Source: Prorocentrum cordatum
Lineage: Eukaryota; Sar; Dinophyceae; Prorocentrales; Prorocentraceae
Length of the DNA stretch: 64,000 nucleotides
Assembly: GCA_963575745.1 (NCBI GenBank)
Contig: CAUYUJ010022526.1
Coordinates: 157,639 to 221,638, forward strand
Direction of reading: 5' to 3'
The first letter of the stretch is position 1. Each line of letters opens with the position of its first letter. The position numbers and the translations under genes were made by a program. The notes under the pieces were generated by a model that was given only the letters and a program-made list of their open reading frames with translations, made no database searches and had not been told where the DNA came from. Shown here piece by piece: positions 10,249-19,577 of the stretch.

Positions 10249-11220
10249 TGAGCAAGCCAGACCTCAAAGCCCTGGGGGCGGCCATCGACCTCGAGACGGA
10301 TTCGATGTACCTGAAGTGGCTTGACATCGCGATCCCTTTGAACGAGACGGCGGCAGGTCACTGCGAGATCGACTTCCTGAATCGGGAGAAGAGGACCCGG
10401 AGGCAGATGCATGAGTCGGCGGTGCGCGTGCAGAAAGTGGCCGAGAGCGAGGGCGCTCCGACTTTTCAGTGGGGCGGGGTCGGTGCCCACAGGCCGGGGG
10501 GATGGTGACCGAGCTGTTCTCCCCGCCGCGGATCGCGCCGGTAGCGGCGAGGTCGGGGTTCCTGGGGTCAGAGCCTCGACAAGGCGCGCGGCTGGGACGT
10601 GGACAAGGACAGCGACTACGAGGCCATGTGGCGGCGCATCATCGAGGACGAGCCGCACTTCGTGCACGTGCGCCCTCCGTGCCAGAAACTGACGATCACG
10701 CAGCAGTGTGCGCTTTTGGAGCGCCGGAGAAACCTGGCGCAGCACGTCGTGGAAGTGAAATGGTCGGTGAGCTTCGTGCGCGCGGTCGTGGAGGTGGCGA
10801 TCCACCAGATGGAGCGGGGCAGGCATTTTGTTTATGAGACCCCCCTGAGGTGTGCTAGCCTCCAGGTGCCCGTGATGCGGCAGCTGCTGCAGACGAAGGG
10901 CGTGTGCGTGGGAATTGCGAGCGGCTGTGAGTTCGGTCTGAGATGCCCAGACGCCCTCAAGCTGATCAGTGCCCAAGAGCTGGGAGTTTGTGACGTCGGC
11001 GCCGGAGGTGGCGAGGGCAGTCCACCGGGGGTGCGAAGGGGGACACGAGCATCAGCACACTGAGGGCATGCTGAAGTGTGGTGTCAAGCGCACGGTGTTC
11101 AGCCAGAGGTATCCCCGGAGGCTGGTGGAGGCCATCGTGCGAGGCATGCCGCGGCAGTGCCAGGTGGTGGCGTCCGACCCAGAGGCCGGGTGCGCAGCAG
11201 TGCAGGAGGAAGGAGAGCAC
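10243..11220 (+). pseudogene. Copia insert domain, cytosine-methyltransferase-like
   Basis: Between protease and integrase the translation needs at least three frames. The pieces are SKPDLKALGAAIDLETDSMY (about 10250-10310), MVTELFSPPRIAPVAARSGF (10502), HFVHVRPPCQKLTITQQC (about 10655-10710), GRHFVYETP (about 10818-10844), VGIASGCEFGL and WEFVTSAPEVARAVHRGCEG (from about 10978). ELFSPP...GF, PPC and ExP fall in the order of motifs I, IV and VI of C5 cytosine methyltransferases. Retrotransposon-borne methyltransferases have been reported in dinoflagellates. The assignment is by motif resemblance only. This copy is frameshifted and inactive. Confidence 0.45.
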
Positions 11221-11221
11221 G

Positions 11222-12207
11222 AGGTGATTGAGGAGGGCGCGGACGAGACGCGGGATGTCTTGCGTCGGCCTCGCAGTTCAATCGAGAACAGCCTCCGGAA
11301 GCTGCGCGTCCAACTGGGGCACTGCAAAAACAACGTGCTGGTGCGACACCTTCGACGCGCGCATGCCGCGGAGCAGGCGATCAAGGCGGCCCAGGAGTTT
11401 TACTGCCCGGAGTGTGAGGGTATGAAGTGCCCGAAGGTCGCTCGGCGCAGTGCGCCGGCAGAGGCCCATCTGCCCCTGAAGTACGTGAGTATGGATTGCA
11501 AGGACCTGCCGAGCTGGATCCCGGGCGAGCGGATCACGTGCCTGGGCATCATAGATGAGACAAGCTCGCTGCGCCAGGTGGAGCCGAGGATTGGCCAATC
11601 GGAGACGAGACGTCGAAGAACCTCGTGGACGCGTTCGAGCGAGCGTGTGTCCGTCCATACATCCGCCCGAAGTGGTTGGAGGTGGACCCCCACAGGGCCC
11701 AGATCAGCGACGAGTTCACCAACTGGTGCGAGCGCCAGGAGATAGGCGGTCGACGCGGCGGGAGGTGCGAAGGAGCAGAACGGCAAGATCGAGCATCACA
11801 ACCAGGTGTTCGAGATCATCCTCGAGGACGTCACCAGGGAGGCGCAGCCGCAGACAGAGACGGAGTGGCGCGAGTGTGTGACGGAGCTGGTGCTGGCTAA
11901 GAACAGTCTCTTGTCGGTGACCGGGGCGTCACCGATGCAGGTGGTCTTCGGTCGCAACCCGGAGGTGCCGGGCGATTTGCTGATGGATAGCCCCGACCTG
12001 ATCACCAACAGCGCGATCGTGAATGACCCGGTCGCGGCGCAGCAGGCACGGATCAGGGCGATCGCCCGCGTGAAGGTGCTCATGCAGCAGGACATGCTGG
12101 CGGCCCGGCGGGCGCTAGACTCTCGACCTAGAGTCGTGGCCAGGTACCGGCCTGGCGACGTGGTGGCGGCGTGGCGCATGATGAAGAACAAGGGCATTCC
12201 CAACTAG
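11222..12207 (+). pseudogene. Copia integrase (frameshifted)
   Basis: Retroviral-type integrase that would join element cDNA to the genome. The zinc-binding HHCC region spans about 11290-11420 (VQLGHCKNNVLVRHLRRAHA ... YCPECEG). The catalytic core starts at VSMDCKDLPSWIPG (about 11485), followed by CLGIIDETSSL. The second Asp segment WLEVDPHRAQISDEFTNW (about 11678) is in a different frame. The Glu segment KEQNGKIEHHNQVFE (about 11770) and the C-terminal half MQVVFGRNPEVPGDLLMDSP are in a third frame up to 12207. All three catalytic blocks are therefore present, but separated by two frameshifts. Confidence 0.8.
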
Positions 12208-12764
12208 CGAGCTCACCGCAGGTGGCGGCCAGGAATCTGCATGGGCGAGGTGCGCGGCAACTACTGGGTGGCGCTACCAGGCGCGGTGGTGAAGGCAGCA
12301 CCGGAGCAAATGAGACCTGCGGTGCGCGAAGAGCGACGCGCGCGGCGCATGGTGGAAGCAGAGCTGAGGACCAAGATGGTGGACCTGGAGCAGTACAGCG
12401 GCCAGAGGTTCGAGGACATCGCGGGTGGCGAGCGGCCCCCGGAGGAGGTTGGTGAAGAGGCACCTCCGCGTCCAGAAGATCAGGCGCCACCAGGGGGGGC
12501 GCCGGACGTGGGGGACCAGGCAGCTGATGATCAAGCTGCTGATGCTGAAGATGATCAGGCGGAGCATCCCACTGGGCGGAGGCGGCGAGCAGACGGTGGA
12601 CAAGCGGACCATGGGCGAGGCGCACCAGCCAGCTGAGGGCCAGATGGAGGGGGGTCTCGAGGAGCCAGACGAGGCCAAGCGCCCGAGGTTGGAGGGGCAG
12701 GCGACTGCCGGGGCGTCAGCCGGCGGCTCGAGCTCGGCCAGCGGTCAGCAGCAGTTCGGAGGAG
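12208..12764 (+). pseudogene. Copia integrase-RT linker
   Basis: GNYWVALPGAVVKAAPEQMR (from about 12256) matches the small post-integrase domain typical of dinoflagellate copia elements. It is followed by an acidic, charged, low-complexity linker to about 12760. The reading frame differs from both the integrase and the RT blocks. Confidence 0.6.
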
Positions 12765-15311
12765 TTGGTGTATCCGCCGAGCCTGCCGAGTCCACCGCTC
12801 CTGGGTTCCGCGGACGCCCACCTGGCGGAAGACGTGGGCGAGGACATCGTCGTGGGCGTGGTGGGCGTCCTACTCGCGCAGGGTATCAAGGAGATCAACG
12901 TCAAGGAGGAAAAGTGGAAATCGCCCCAGGGTCGCGCGATGATCGAGAGGGCGTACGAGAAGGAGACGACGAGCCTGGTGCATGAGACCGAGGCGTGGAA
13001 GCCGGTGGACCTGGAGACGTCGCGGCTGCTGAAGACGCAGGTGCCGGAGCGGATCTTGCGCCCGAGGCCGGTGCTGACGTTGCGATCCGGCGACGACGGC
13101 AAGGGCGAGGTCAAGTGCCGGTGCACGCTGCAGGGCTTCAAGGGCTCCGACATCCTGGACCTGGTGCGTGAGGGGCGGACGGCAAGCCCCACCATGTCCA
13201 CCAACGGGCGCGCGATGCTCCTGCAGACACTGGCGTCGTGCAAGTTCGAGATGACGATCGGCGATGTGAAGTCGGCGCTCCTGGTGGCCGAGCCGGAAGC
13301 GAGGCCAAACGGCCCGATCTATGTGACGATGCCGAAGGACTACACGCTGAAGGGTCACCACCCAGAGCAGCTCTTCGAGGTGATCAACGGGCACGGGCTT
13401 GGAGATCAACCTCAGCAGTGGTGGCGCACGTTCGAGCGGTTCATGATGGGGGAGCTGAAGTTTGACCAGCACCCGATGGACCCGTGCGTGTTTTTGCTGA
13501 GGGAGCCGTTGACGCAGGAGAGCGCCCACCTCGTGGCCAGGGACCGGGTGTCCGTGATCCCGTATGCCACGGGTCCTGAGCGTGCGCAGCTTCGCGGCGA
13601 GCCGGGCGCGCTGTGCGGCATCCTCGGAGTGCACTTTGACGATCAGGTCAACGGTGGTCGTGGGCAGTTGTGGGGTAGTGCGATGAAAAAGCTGAGAGCG
13701 AGATTCCCCTTCAGGAAGTGGGTGACGGGCAGCGGTGAGTTCACGGGATCGGTCCTCGCCCAGCGGGCCGACTACTCGATCGTCCAATCGCCGTCGGAGT
13801 ACACGAAAGGGATCAGTCCAGCTAAAACTAGGAGGTCGGCCCGACCCGATGATGTGGCCCAGCCGTTCGAAGTGCACAATCATATCTCGACTACGCAGCA
13901 GGGAGACTGGGTGGCGGGCCAAACGAGGCCCGACTTGAGTTGCGAGATTTCGTTCTCCCAGCAGATCATGCCTAACCCTACGGTCGGACATATTCGGATA
14001 TCGAATGCGTGGGTGAGGAGAGCGAAGCAGTTTCACGAGATCTCGATCACCTTCCTGAGTATCCCTCCAGAGCGGTTGCGTTTCGTGTGCCACTCGGACT
14101 ACTCGTCGAAGGACCTAGATGGGACTGGTAGGACGCAGGGCGGGTACATCATAGGTGCAACGGATCCCTTCATGGCTAAGGGTCTCTTGGCTCCCTGGCG
14201 CACTCTGGTCTGGAAGTCTCAGAAGATCAAGCAGGGGTGTGCGTCGACGTTGGCGGGGGGAAGTATGCTTCTCAAGGCTTCCCTGGGTCGCCTGGAGTGG
14301 ATTATGTGCGCTTTCGCGGCCACCCTGTGCCCCATGTTCTGTCTGGAGAACCGGGACAAGTACTCCAGGAAGTTCTCGGCCATCAGCGTTATCGACTGCA
14401 AGTCGGTGTTCGATCACGTGACCAAGCCAGGGGGCCCCACAGGGCTCGACGACAAGAAGGCCTCCATAGACATCGCCATAGCCAAAGGGAGCCTCCGGAG
14501 GTTTGGTGTTGCTCTTCGCCGGGGCCCGACAGAGCTCATGCTAGGAGATGCGTTGACGAAAGATCGAGCAGAAGCAGCGGATGTGTTGAGAGCATGTCTG
14601 AGAGCGTCGGCGTACCAGTTGGCAGATGAATCCGTCACTTTGGCTAAGGCTCATGCTGAGAAATCTGCTCGCGCTTGCCGTGCCGGTGCCCCTGGCCCGC
14701 CTCCGGGCCTGCAGAATGGTGCTGTTCGAGGTGGCGGGCAGCGACGAGCAGGCCAGGGCGTTCCTGCTCGGCCTGATGGACGTCTACCCGGAACTCTCGT
14801 TATCCGTGGTGGCGGATACCAAGGTCAGGGCGAAGGTGCCGGTCAAGTCTCTCTCGGGGAGCGTGCCGGCCAAGAAGGGCAACGCCATGGTGACACTGCA
14901 GTGCGTCGTCAGTACCAGCAATGTGCAGGTGTGGGCGGCCGCCGCGGTGGAGGACGATATTCGCGGGACGCTCGTGGGGCTCGAGAAGGCGTGCGTGGCG
15001 TGGCAGAGCGCGCCGCCCGACGGCAAGCCGAAGATGGAGATCGAGTCGCCAGCAACGGAGTTCTTGCGGAGCAAGACGGAGAAGCCTCACAAGCAGGAGC
15101 CCGAGGACGTCATGACGAAGATGAACCTGCCGACCGACGAGGGCTACGCCGAAGGAATGGACGCAATCATGGAGAGTGTGACGTGGTCTTTGGAGAACCA
15201 CCCGGTCATGCGCGACAGGATCCTGGAGGTGCCGCAGCAGTTCGTGCCGGACCCCGAGGACGGTCCGAGGTTCGTTCCGGCTGTCGGGAGCGAGTGGGAT
15301 CCGGGAGCTGA
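12765..15311 (+). CDS. Copia reverse transcriptase and RNase H
   Basis: The RVT_2-type RT copies element RNA to DNA. Visible blocks: KCRCTLQGFKGSDILD (about 13114), TIGDVKSALLVAEP (about 13255, first Asp) and GILGVHFDDQV (about 13617, catalytic pair as FDD rather than VDD). The RNase H-like C-terminus spans about 14080-14620 (FVCHSDYSSKD, GGYIIGATD, SVIDCKSVFDHV, ELMLGDALTKDR). The usual Glu of STLAAE is absent (STLAGGSM). Codons after about 14690 turn into Gly/Arg-rich sequence that overlaps the next ORF in another frame, so the real product probably ends near 14690. The long open frame shows this half decayed less than integrase. Confidence 0.85.
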   Translation: MVYPPSLPSPPLLGSADAHLAEDVGEDIVVGVVGVLLAQGIKEINVKEEKWKSPQGRAMIERAYEKETTSLVHETEAWKPVDLETSRLLKTQVPERILRPRPVLTLRSGDDGKGEVKCRCTLQGFKGSDILDLVREGRTASPTMSTNGRAMLLQTLASCKFEMTIGDVKSALLVAEPEARPNGPIYVTMPKDYTLKGHHPEQLFEVINGHGLGDQPQQWWRTFERFMMGELKFDQHPMDPCVFLLREPLTQESAHLVARDRVSVIPYATGPERAQLRGEPGALCGILGVHFDDQVNGGRGQLWGSAMKKLRARFPFRKWVTGSGEFTGSVLAQRADYSIVQSPSEYTKGISPAKTRRSARPDDVAQPFEVHNHISTTQQGDWVAGQTRPDLSCEISFSQQIMPNPTVGHIRISNAWVRRAKQFHEISITFLSIPPERLRFVCHSDYSSKDLDGTGRTQGGYIIGATDPFMAKGLLAPWRTLVWKSQKIKQGCASTLAGGSMLLKASLGRLEWIMCAFAATLCPMFCLENRDKYSRKFSAISVIDCKSVFDHVTKPGGPTGLDDKKASIDIAIAKGSLRRFGVALRRGPTELMLGDALTKDRAEAADVLRACLRASAYQLADESVTLAKAHAEKSARACRAGAPGPPPGLQNGAVRGGGQRRAGQGVPARPDGRLPGTLVIRGGGYQGQGEGAGQVSLGERAGQEGQRHGDTAVRRQYQQCAGVGGRRGGGRYSRDARGAREGVRGVAERAARRQAEDGDRVASNGVLAEQDGEASQAGARGRHDEDEPADRRGLRRRNGRNHGECDVVFGEPPGHARQDPGGAAAVRAGPRGRSEVRSGCRERVGSGS

Positions 15312-15348
15312 CTGGACGATGGGCGAGCGTGTTGGCAATGGGCAGTGA
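14626..15348 (+). CDS. Extra ORF between RNase H and 3' LTR
   Basis: The 240-codon frame overlaps the end of the RT frame and stops 30 bp before the 3' LTR. The first 30 residues overlap RNase H sequence, so the ATG at 14716 (MVLFEVAGSDEQARAFLLGL) is a better start, giving 210 residues. The protein looks like a normal mixed alpha/beta sequence (SLSVVADTKVRAKVPVKSLS, LQCVVSTSNVQVWAAAAVED) with a charged tail (DPEDGPRFVPAVGSEWDPGA). I do not recognise a family. It could be an accessory protein acquired by the element, or the shifted C-terminus of pol. Confidence 0.55.
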   Translation: MNPSLWLRLMLRNLLALAVPVPLARLRACRMVLFEVAGSDEQARAFLLGLMDVYPELSLSVVADTKVRAKVPVKSLSGSVPAKKGNAMVTLQCVVSTSNVQVWAAAAVEDDIRGTLVGLEKACVAWQSAPPDGKPKMEIESPATEFLRSKTEKPHKQEPEDVMTKMNLPTDEGYAEGMDAIMESVTWSLENHPVMRDRILEVPQQFVPDPEDGPRFVPAVGSEWDPGADWTMGERVGNGQ

Positions 15349-15360
15349 GTGAGGAGCACC

Positions 15361-15378
15361 GAAGAGAGAGAAGATGAG
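15361..15378 (+). promoter_or_regulatory. Copia polypurine tract
   Basis: GAAGAGAGAGAAGATGAG lies directly before the 3' LTR. It is purine-only except for one T, as expected for the plus-strand primer of an LTR retrotransposon. Confidence 0.75.
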
Positions 15379-15676
15379 TGCGAACGCGAACTACCCGTGA
15401 GCGCCCTGTAGGCCCCCTGGGGCCCCTAGGAGTGCTGGTGCCCTTTTCAGTTCCCGTGCCGACCCCAAAAGGGCACCGGTGCCCTTTTCAGTTCCCGTGC
15501 CGACCCCAAAAGGGCACCGGTGGCCCCTAGCAGCGTTCCGCTCCGTAGCCGCTGTTCTGGTTCGATAGGCCCACCGCGCGGGGAGCGCGGGCGCCCTCGG
15601 CCGCGCTTGCAGGAGGCAGAAAACATCCTCGACTCATCCATCGAGCTCGACTCTACTCGCGATCGTGGAGTTCGCA
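15379..15676 (+). repeat. Copia 3' LTR
   Basis: 298 bp, the same length as the 5' LTR. By eye it differs from it at about eight single positions and no indels. It ends GTTCGCA and is followed by CGACG, the target-site duplicate. Confidence 0.95.
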
Positions 15677-15681
15677 CGACG

Positions 15682-16421
15682 CATCTGGCTTTGTTCCCAA
15701 ACTCACATGCTTCGCCCCCCCCCCAAAGGGACCCACAAGACGGGTGGCAACGACGCGAGCGATCTTGATCCGTTTCCTGATGCACCCAGGCGAGCCCTTG
15801 AGGCACTAGAGAGGACCTTAGATCATCAGCAAGATCCCAGCCTACATGGCGCTCAACCTTGCGACCCGGGGTCGGACGGCATGCGGTCTAAGACCTTGGA
15901 GGACATGTTTTTTTTTCGAATGCGGCCAGAAGAGCATATATGCAATTGCAACAGCGAGCATCTCGACGCAGTATTGGCGGAGGACGCGGGCGATACAGCT
16001 CTACAGAGGGTGACGTACCTACGGTCCTGCGACAGACGCACTCTTCTCAGCTGCACCCGACGGTGGTCACACAGTCTCCGACCTCGACAATTACATCGCG
16101 CATTCCAAGCCCACCGTTCGACCCCCAGCGACCACCCACTCGGCATTACGACCTCCACCTTCCAGCATCCGACCTTCCACCCCCGCCTCAACCTCCACCT
16201 GTCGACGTCTAACCTTCACCAGTTCAGCGCTCCAACATCCAGGGTCCACAATCTGTTTTTCCTCCTCAGCCCACGGCATTCGACATTCTTTTCCCGCCAC
16301 CTATCGACCTCCAACCTCCACTGCCTCAGCATCCCGACATCCAACTTCCATCCTTTCACCTCCATCCGACAAAACATACCTCCAAACAGCATTCGCAACA
16401 ACAGCGGTTACTCCACGGCAG
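15682..16421 (+). pseudogene. LINE A leader / possible ORF1 remnant
   Basis: Two frames carry non-random sequence. One starts DASDLDPFPDAPRRALEALE, the other (from about 15940) gives MQLQQRASRRSIGGGRGRYS and then a Pro/Ser/Thr-rich run ending PPPPQPPPVDV. Sequence after 16090 contains repeated CCAACCTCC/ACATCCAAC motifs. It is placed where a LINE ORF1 would be, but no nucleic-acid-binding motif is visible. It could be plain 5' untranslated sequence. Confidence 0.35.
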
Positions 16422-17408
16422 AGTAACTTCACAATCATAAATAAAGATGCCCTGAGCCTCACTAGCGACTCAGCGGTTGACCTACTTGTGCGCGAGCTCT
16501 CGGACGTACGCTGGGACGTTGTGGCGCTCAATGAAACGTGGAGGACAGAAAAGCGGGAGTATTGGGTCACGGAACCTGGCGCGCATATATTTGCAGCTTC
16601 AGGGCATGAACCTCCAACTCGTGGAATTGCTTTTCTTGTTCGCAAACGGCACGCGCGAGGAATGCGAATATTCAAACCAGTGAACGAGTGGATCGCATAC
16701 ATCGACCTCGACATCGGGCAGCACTCACTACGGATCATCACAGCTTATTTTCCACATGGGGGTTACGGAGACCAGCACGTGCAGACCGTGTGCGACGTGC
16801 TCACAGAGATCCACGCCGATGCCCAACAGCAGAAATTCACGACCGTACTCACAGAAGACCTCAATGCAAACGTCGGCATAACATGCGGCAGTGACGACGA
16901 CGGCAATGCCAACGAACTGGACCGGCACACTCTCGGGAAATACGGTGTGGACATGTGCAACCAACGTGGGGCTTGGCTACGATCGTGGGCCTGCGTGCGG
17001 AAATTCACCATCGCGAGCACGATGTTCTGCAAGCGCCCAGAAAATATCTTCACGTACGCGCACGCTGGCTCTATGCATGCACAAACACAGATAGACTATA
17101 TACTCGTGGACCGGAAGGCCCGGCACCTCGTGTTCGATGCATTCGCTACTACTTGCCCCGACCTTGGTTCCGACCACCAAGCAGTGCACCTCCGACTAGC
17201 GCTGGACGGCCCGGCATTCCGACCACGACGATGGAAGCGACGACCACGACGCAACCGCACTCCCCAGATACTGCGACCTAGCGACCCTGATTTCCAGCAC
17301 CATTTAATGAAACACTTGACGAACATCGACCCCGCAAGCTCCCCCCAAGACACTTGCATGCGAACCGAAGAGGCGCTCATATCCGCCTACAAAGACCATC
17401 AACAATAG
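16422..17408 (+). pseudogene. LINE A endonuclease domain
   Basis: Endonuclease/exonuclease/phosphatase (EEP) fold that would nick target DNA. The frame is open upstream of the ATG at 16488 (NFTIINKDALSLTSDSAVDL). Visible blocks: VVALNETWR (catalytic Glu), LRIITAYFPHGG, TEDLNANVG (usual GDFN with Gly-Asp changed to Glu-Asp and Phe to Leu), IDYILVD and LGSDHQAVHL (final SDH). The frame ends at a stop (17406-17408) before the RT. Confidence 0.8.
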
Positions 17409-19577
17409 AAAGAGGATCAACACCAGCACGGATCGCAGCAACAACCAGTTTCGACCTACGTCGTCGACGAAACCCGACGGCACCTACAAGCTCTCATCTT
17501 ACAACGCCAGAACACGCCGCACAGGGACACAGCTACAAGGACAACACTCAGCAAACGTACTCTACGACAGCACAGGGCTATTAAGGGAGCTCAACGACAA
17601 GCGGCGCTGAACGAGGTCATAACCAAGTTCCGGGGCCTTAACGAGACATCCGACATCAGATCCAACAAGAAGAGGGGCCTCATACCAGCCATGACGACGG
17701 CGGACGGCAACCGCGAGACAGACCGACGTGGGATTGCAGACGTCTTCGCGGAATTCTACGAGAAGCTGCACCAGTGCCCCCCCGAAGCTCATCCGCCCGC
17801 GCAGGAGAGCACAACCTCCCATGCAAACAAAAGCGCCACGACTCACATGACACAGGGTATTCCACCTTTTACCGACAACGAATTAACCAAGCAGTGAAGC
17901 AACTCAGAAACGGCAGGTGCAAAGACACGGCAGGTCTTACCGCATAATTTCTGAAAGCAGGAGGCCGCACCATCGAACATAATATGTGAAACGCTTTAAC
18001 GACATCTTGACACCAGAGCAGACACCGCCAGAGCAATGGAGACGCACCGCAATCATCGTCATACATAAGTCTGGGGGCCCACAGTTTCCCAACAATTACA
18101 GACCAATCGCCATCATACCGTTACTGTACGAGCTAATGGCCCGACTGCTTTGCAACAGACTCGAAGCGCAGTTCGACTCGCAGCAATCACCTGGCCAAGC
18201 TGGATTCCGAAAAGAGTACTGCACTGAAGACCACTTTTTCACCATGACGTTGCTGTTTGAACAGTGCAACGAATGGCAAATGAATGTGGGGACAGCCGCG
18301 ATAGATTTCAAGAAGGCGTTCGATTGCGTCTATCACCGCTGCCTCTGGGAAGCGCTACGCGACCAAGGTGTGCCCGCCCCCTACATCGCCTTGCTCCAGA
18401 AGGTCTACGACGAGCAGACTGCGACGGTGCGGACCGACGTGAACAGCAGGGTTTTCAGTATTGAACGGGGCGTGAGGCAAGGCGACCCTCTAAGTTCTTA
18501 CTTATTCAACGCGCTGCTCGAGCACGTGTTCCGGAAACTCAAACCATCTTGGGCCCGCAAGGGCTTTGGTATTACATTGGGGCATGCCGAATCAACTATT
18601 CTTTCCAACTTGCGCTTTGCAGACGACGTGCTTCTATTCGCGCCCAATCTAAGACAAGTGTATTCTTCGTGATCTCGAAGAAGCAGCCTCGTAATGCTGG
18701 CTCGAGCTACACCCAGACAAGACGCACATCCTCACCAACATAAGCCGGAGACAGGGGCGAACGATTACTCACGTGAACATCGACGACGACAGAATCGAAC
18801 TCTTCAGCGACGAACGAAACACGAAGTACCTCGGCCGGAAGCTCACATTCCACGACTATCAACACGCCGAGCTCGCCAACAGGATCGCAATGGGATGGCG
18901 CAGATCCAACCAACTACACGGCAAATTAACGAGCGAAAGGTACACCTCCCACAGCGGGCTCCGGCTATTCAGTGGCACCGTAATGCCAACAGTTATGTGG
19001 CTCTTACCAAAAGCGTGCTCTCGACATCACGACGCGCACAGCGACGCATGCTACGGTTCATTGTGAACACGCCGAGGCGCCGGGATAATACCCAACATAT
19101 TGCAGCAACGGGCGACGACGCCCGTTCCAACCTTGACCGCGGAGACGACAGCACCAGCGACAGCACGAGCGACGCAAGACGGAATCTTGATTTCGACGTC
19201 GAAGACGACGCAGACCTCGAACCGTGGGAAGAGTTCATCCGCAGAGCCACGCATGCGGCTACAGATCTCGCTGCCCGTTTTTATGTGGTCGAGTGGACAA
19301 CCATATGCCACAAACGACACTGGCGTTGGGCAAGACGCGTGGCAACGCAATCGCGCCACATATGGACAAGACTTGCGGCAGCGTGGGGGCCAGCAGCCCA
19401 CGACACTCGGATAGCACAACGCAGGCATGGAAGACCGCGCAAGCGTTGGTGCGACGACATATCCCAATTTGTGCAAAGTCGAATTGGTGGAATCACCCAA
19501 CAGTGGCTGGACGATGCATGTGATCAGATACTTTGGGACACTTGGGGAGACGACTTCCTCCACCACATTCAGTGAGC
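17409..19577 (+). pseudogene. LINE A reverse transcriptase (broken)
   Basis: Reverse transcriptase in several frames. The N-terminal linker reads GLIPAMTTADGNRETDRRGI (about 17680) and stops at 17895. KQLRNGRCKDTAGLTA is followed by a stop and a frameshift near 17985. The main RT block (17986-18672) has SGGPQFPNNYRPIAIIPLLY, TAAIDFKKAFDCVYHRCLWE (first Asp), ERGVRQGDPLSSYLFNALLE and LRFADDVLLFAPN (catalytic pair). A 5-bp deletion relative to the duplicate (ATTGA missing at about 18656) causes a shift at LRQVYSS. The thumb/C-terminal region includes NTKYLGRKLTF and ends with RRHGRPRKRWCDDI and DTWGDDFLHHIQ. Confidence 0.85.

Larger units (their letters stand above)
8442..15681 (+). mobile_element. 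Complete Ty1/copia LTR retrotransposon
   Basis: The 7,230-bp element has 298-bp LTRs at both ends and is flanked by the same 5-bp sequence CGACG (8442-8446 and 15677-15681). Order: LTR, gag with zinc knuckle, aspartic protease, methyltransferase-like segment, integrase, RT and RNase H, an extra ORF, polypurine tract, LTR. Integrase before RT defines the copia order. The LTRs differ at about eight positions by eye, so insertion is not very recent. Several frameshifts inside pol mean this copy cannot make a full polyprotein. Confidence 0.95.
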
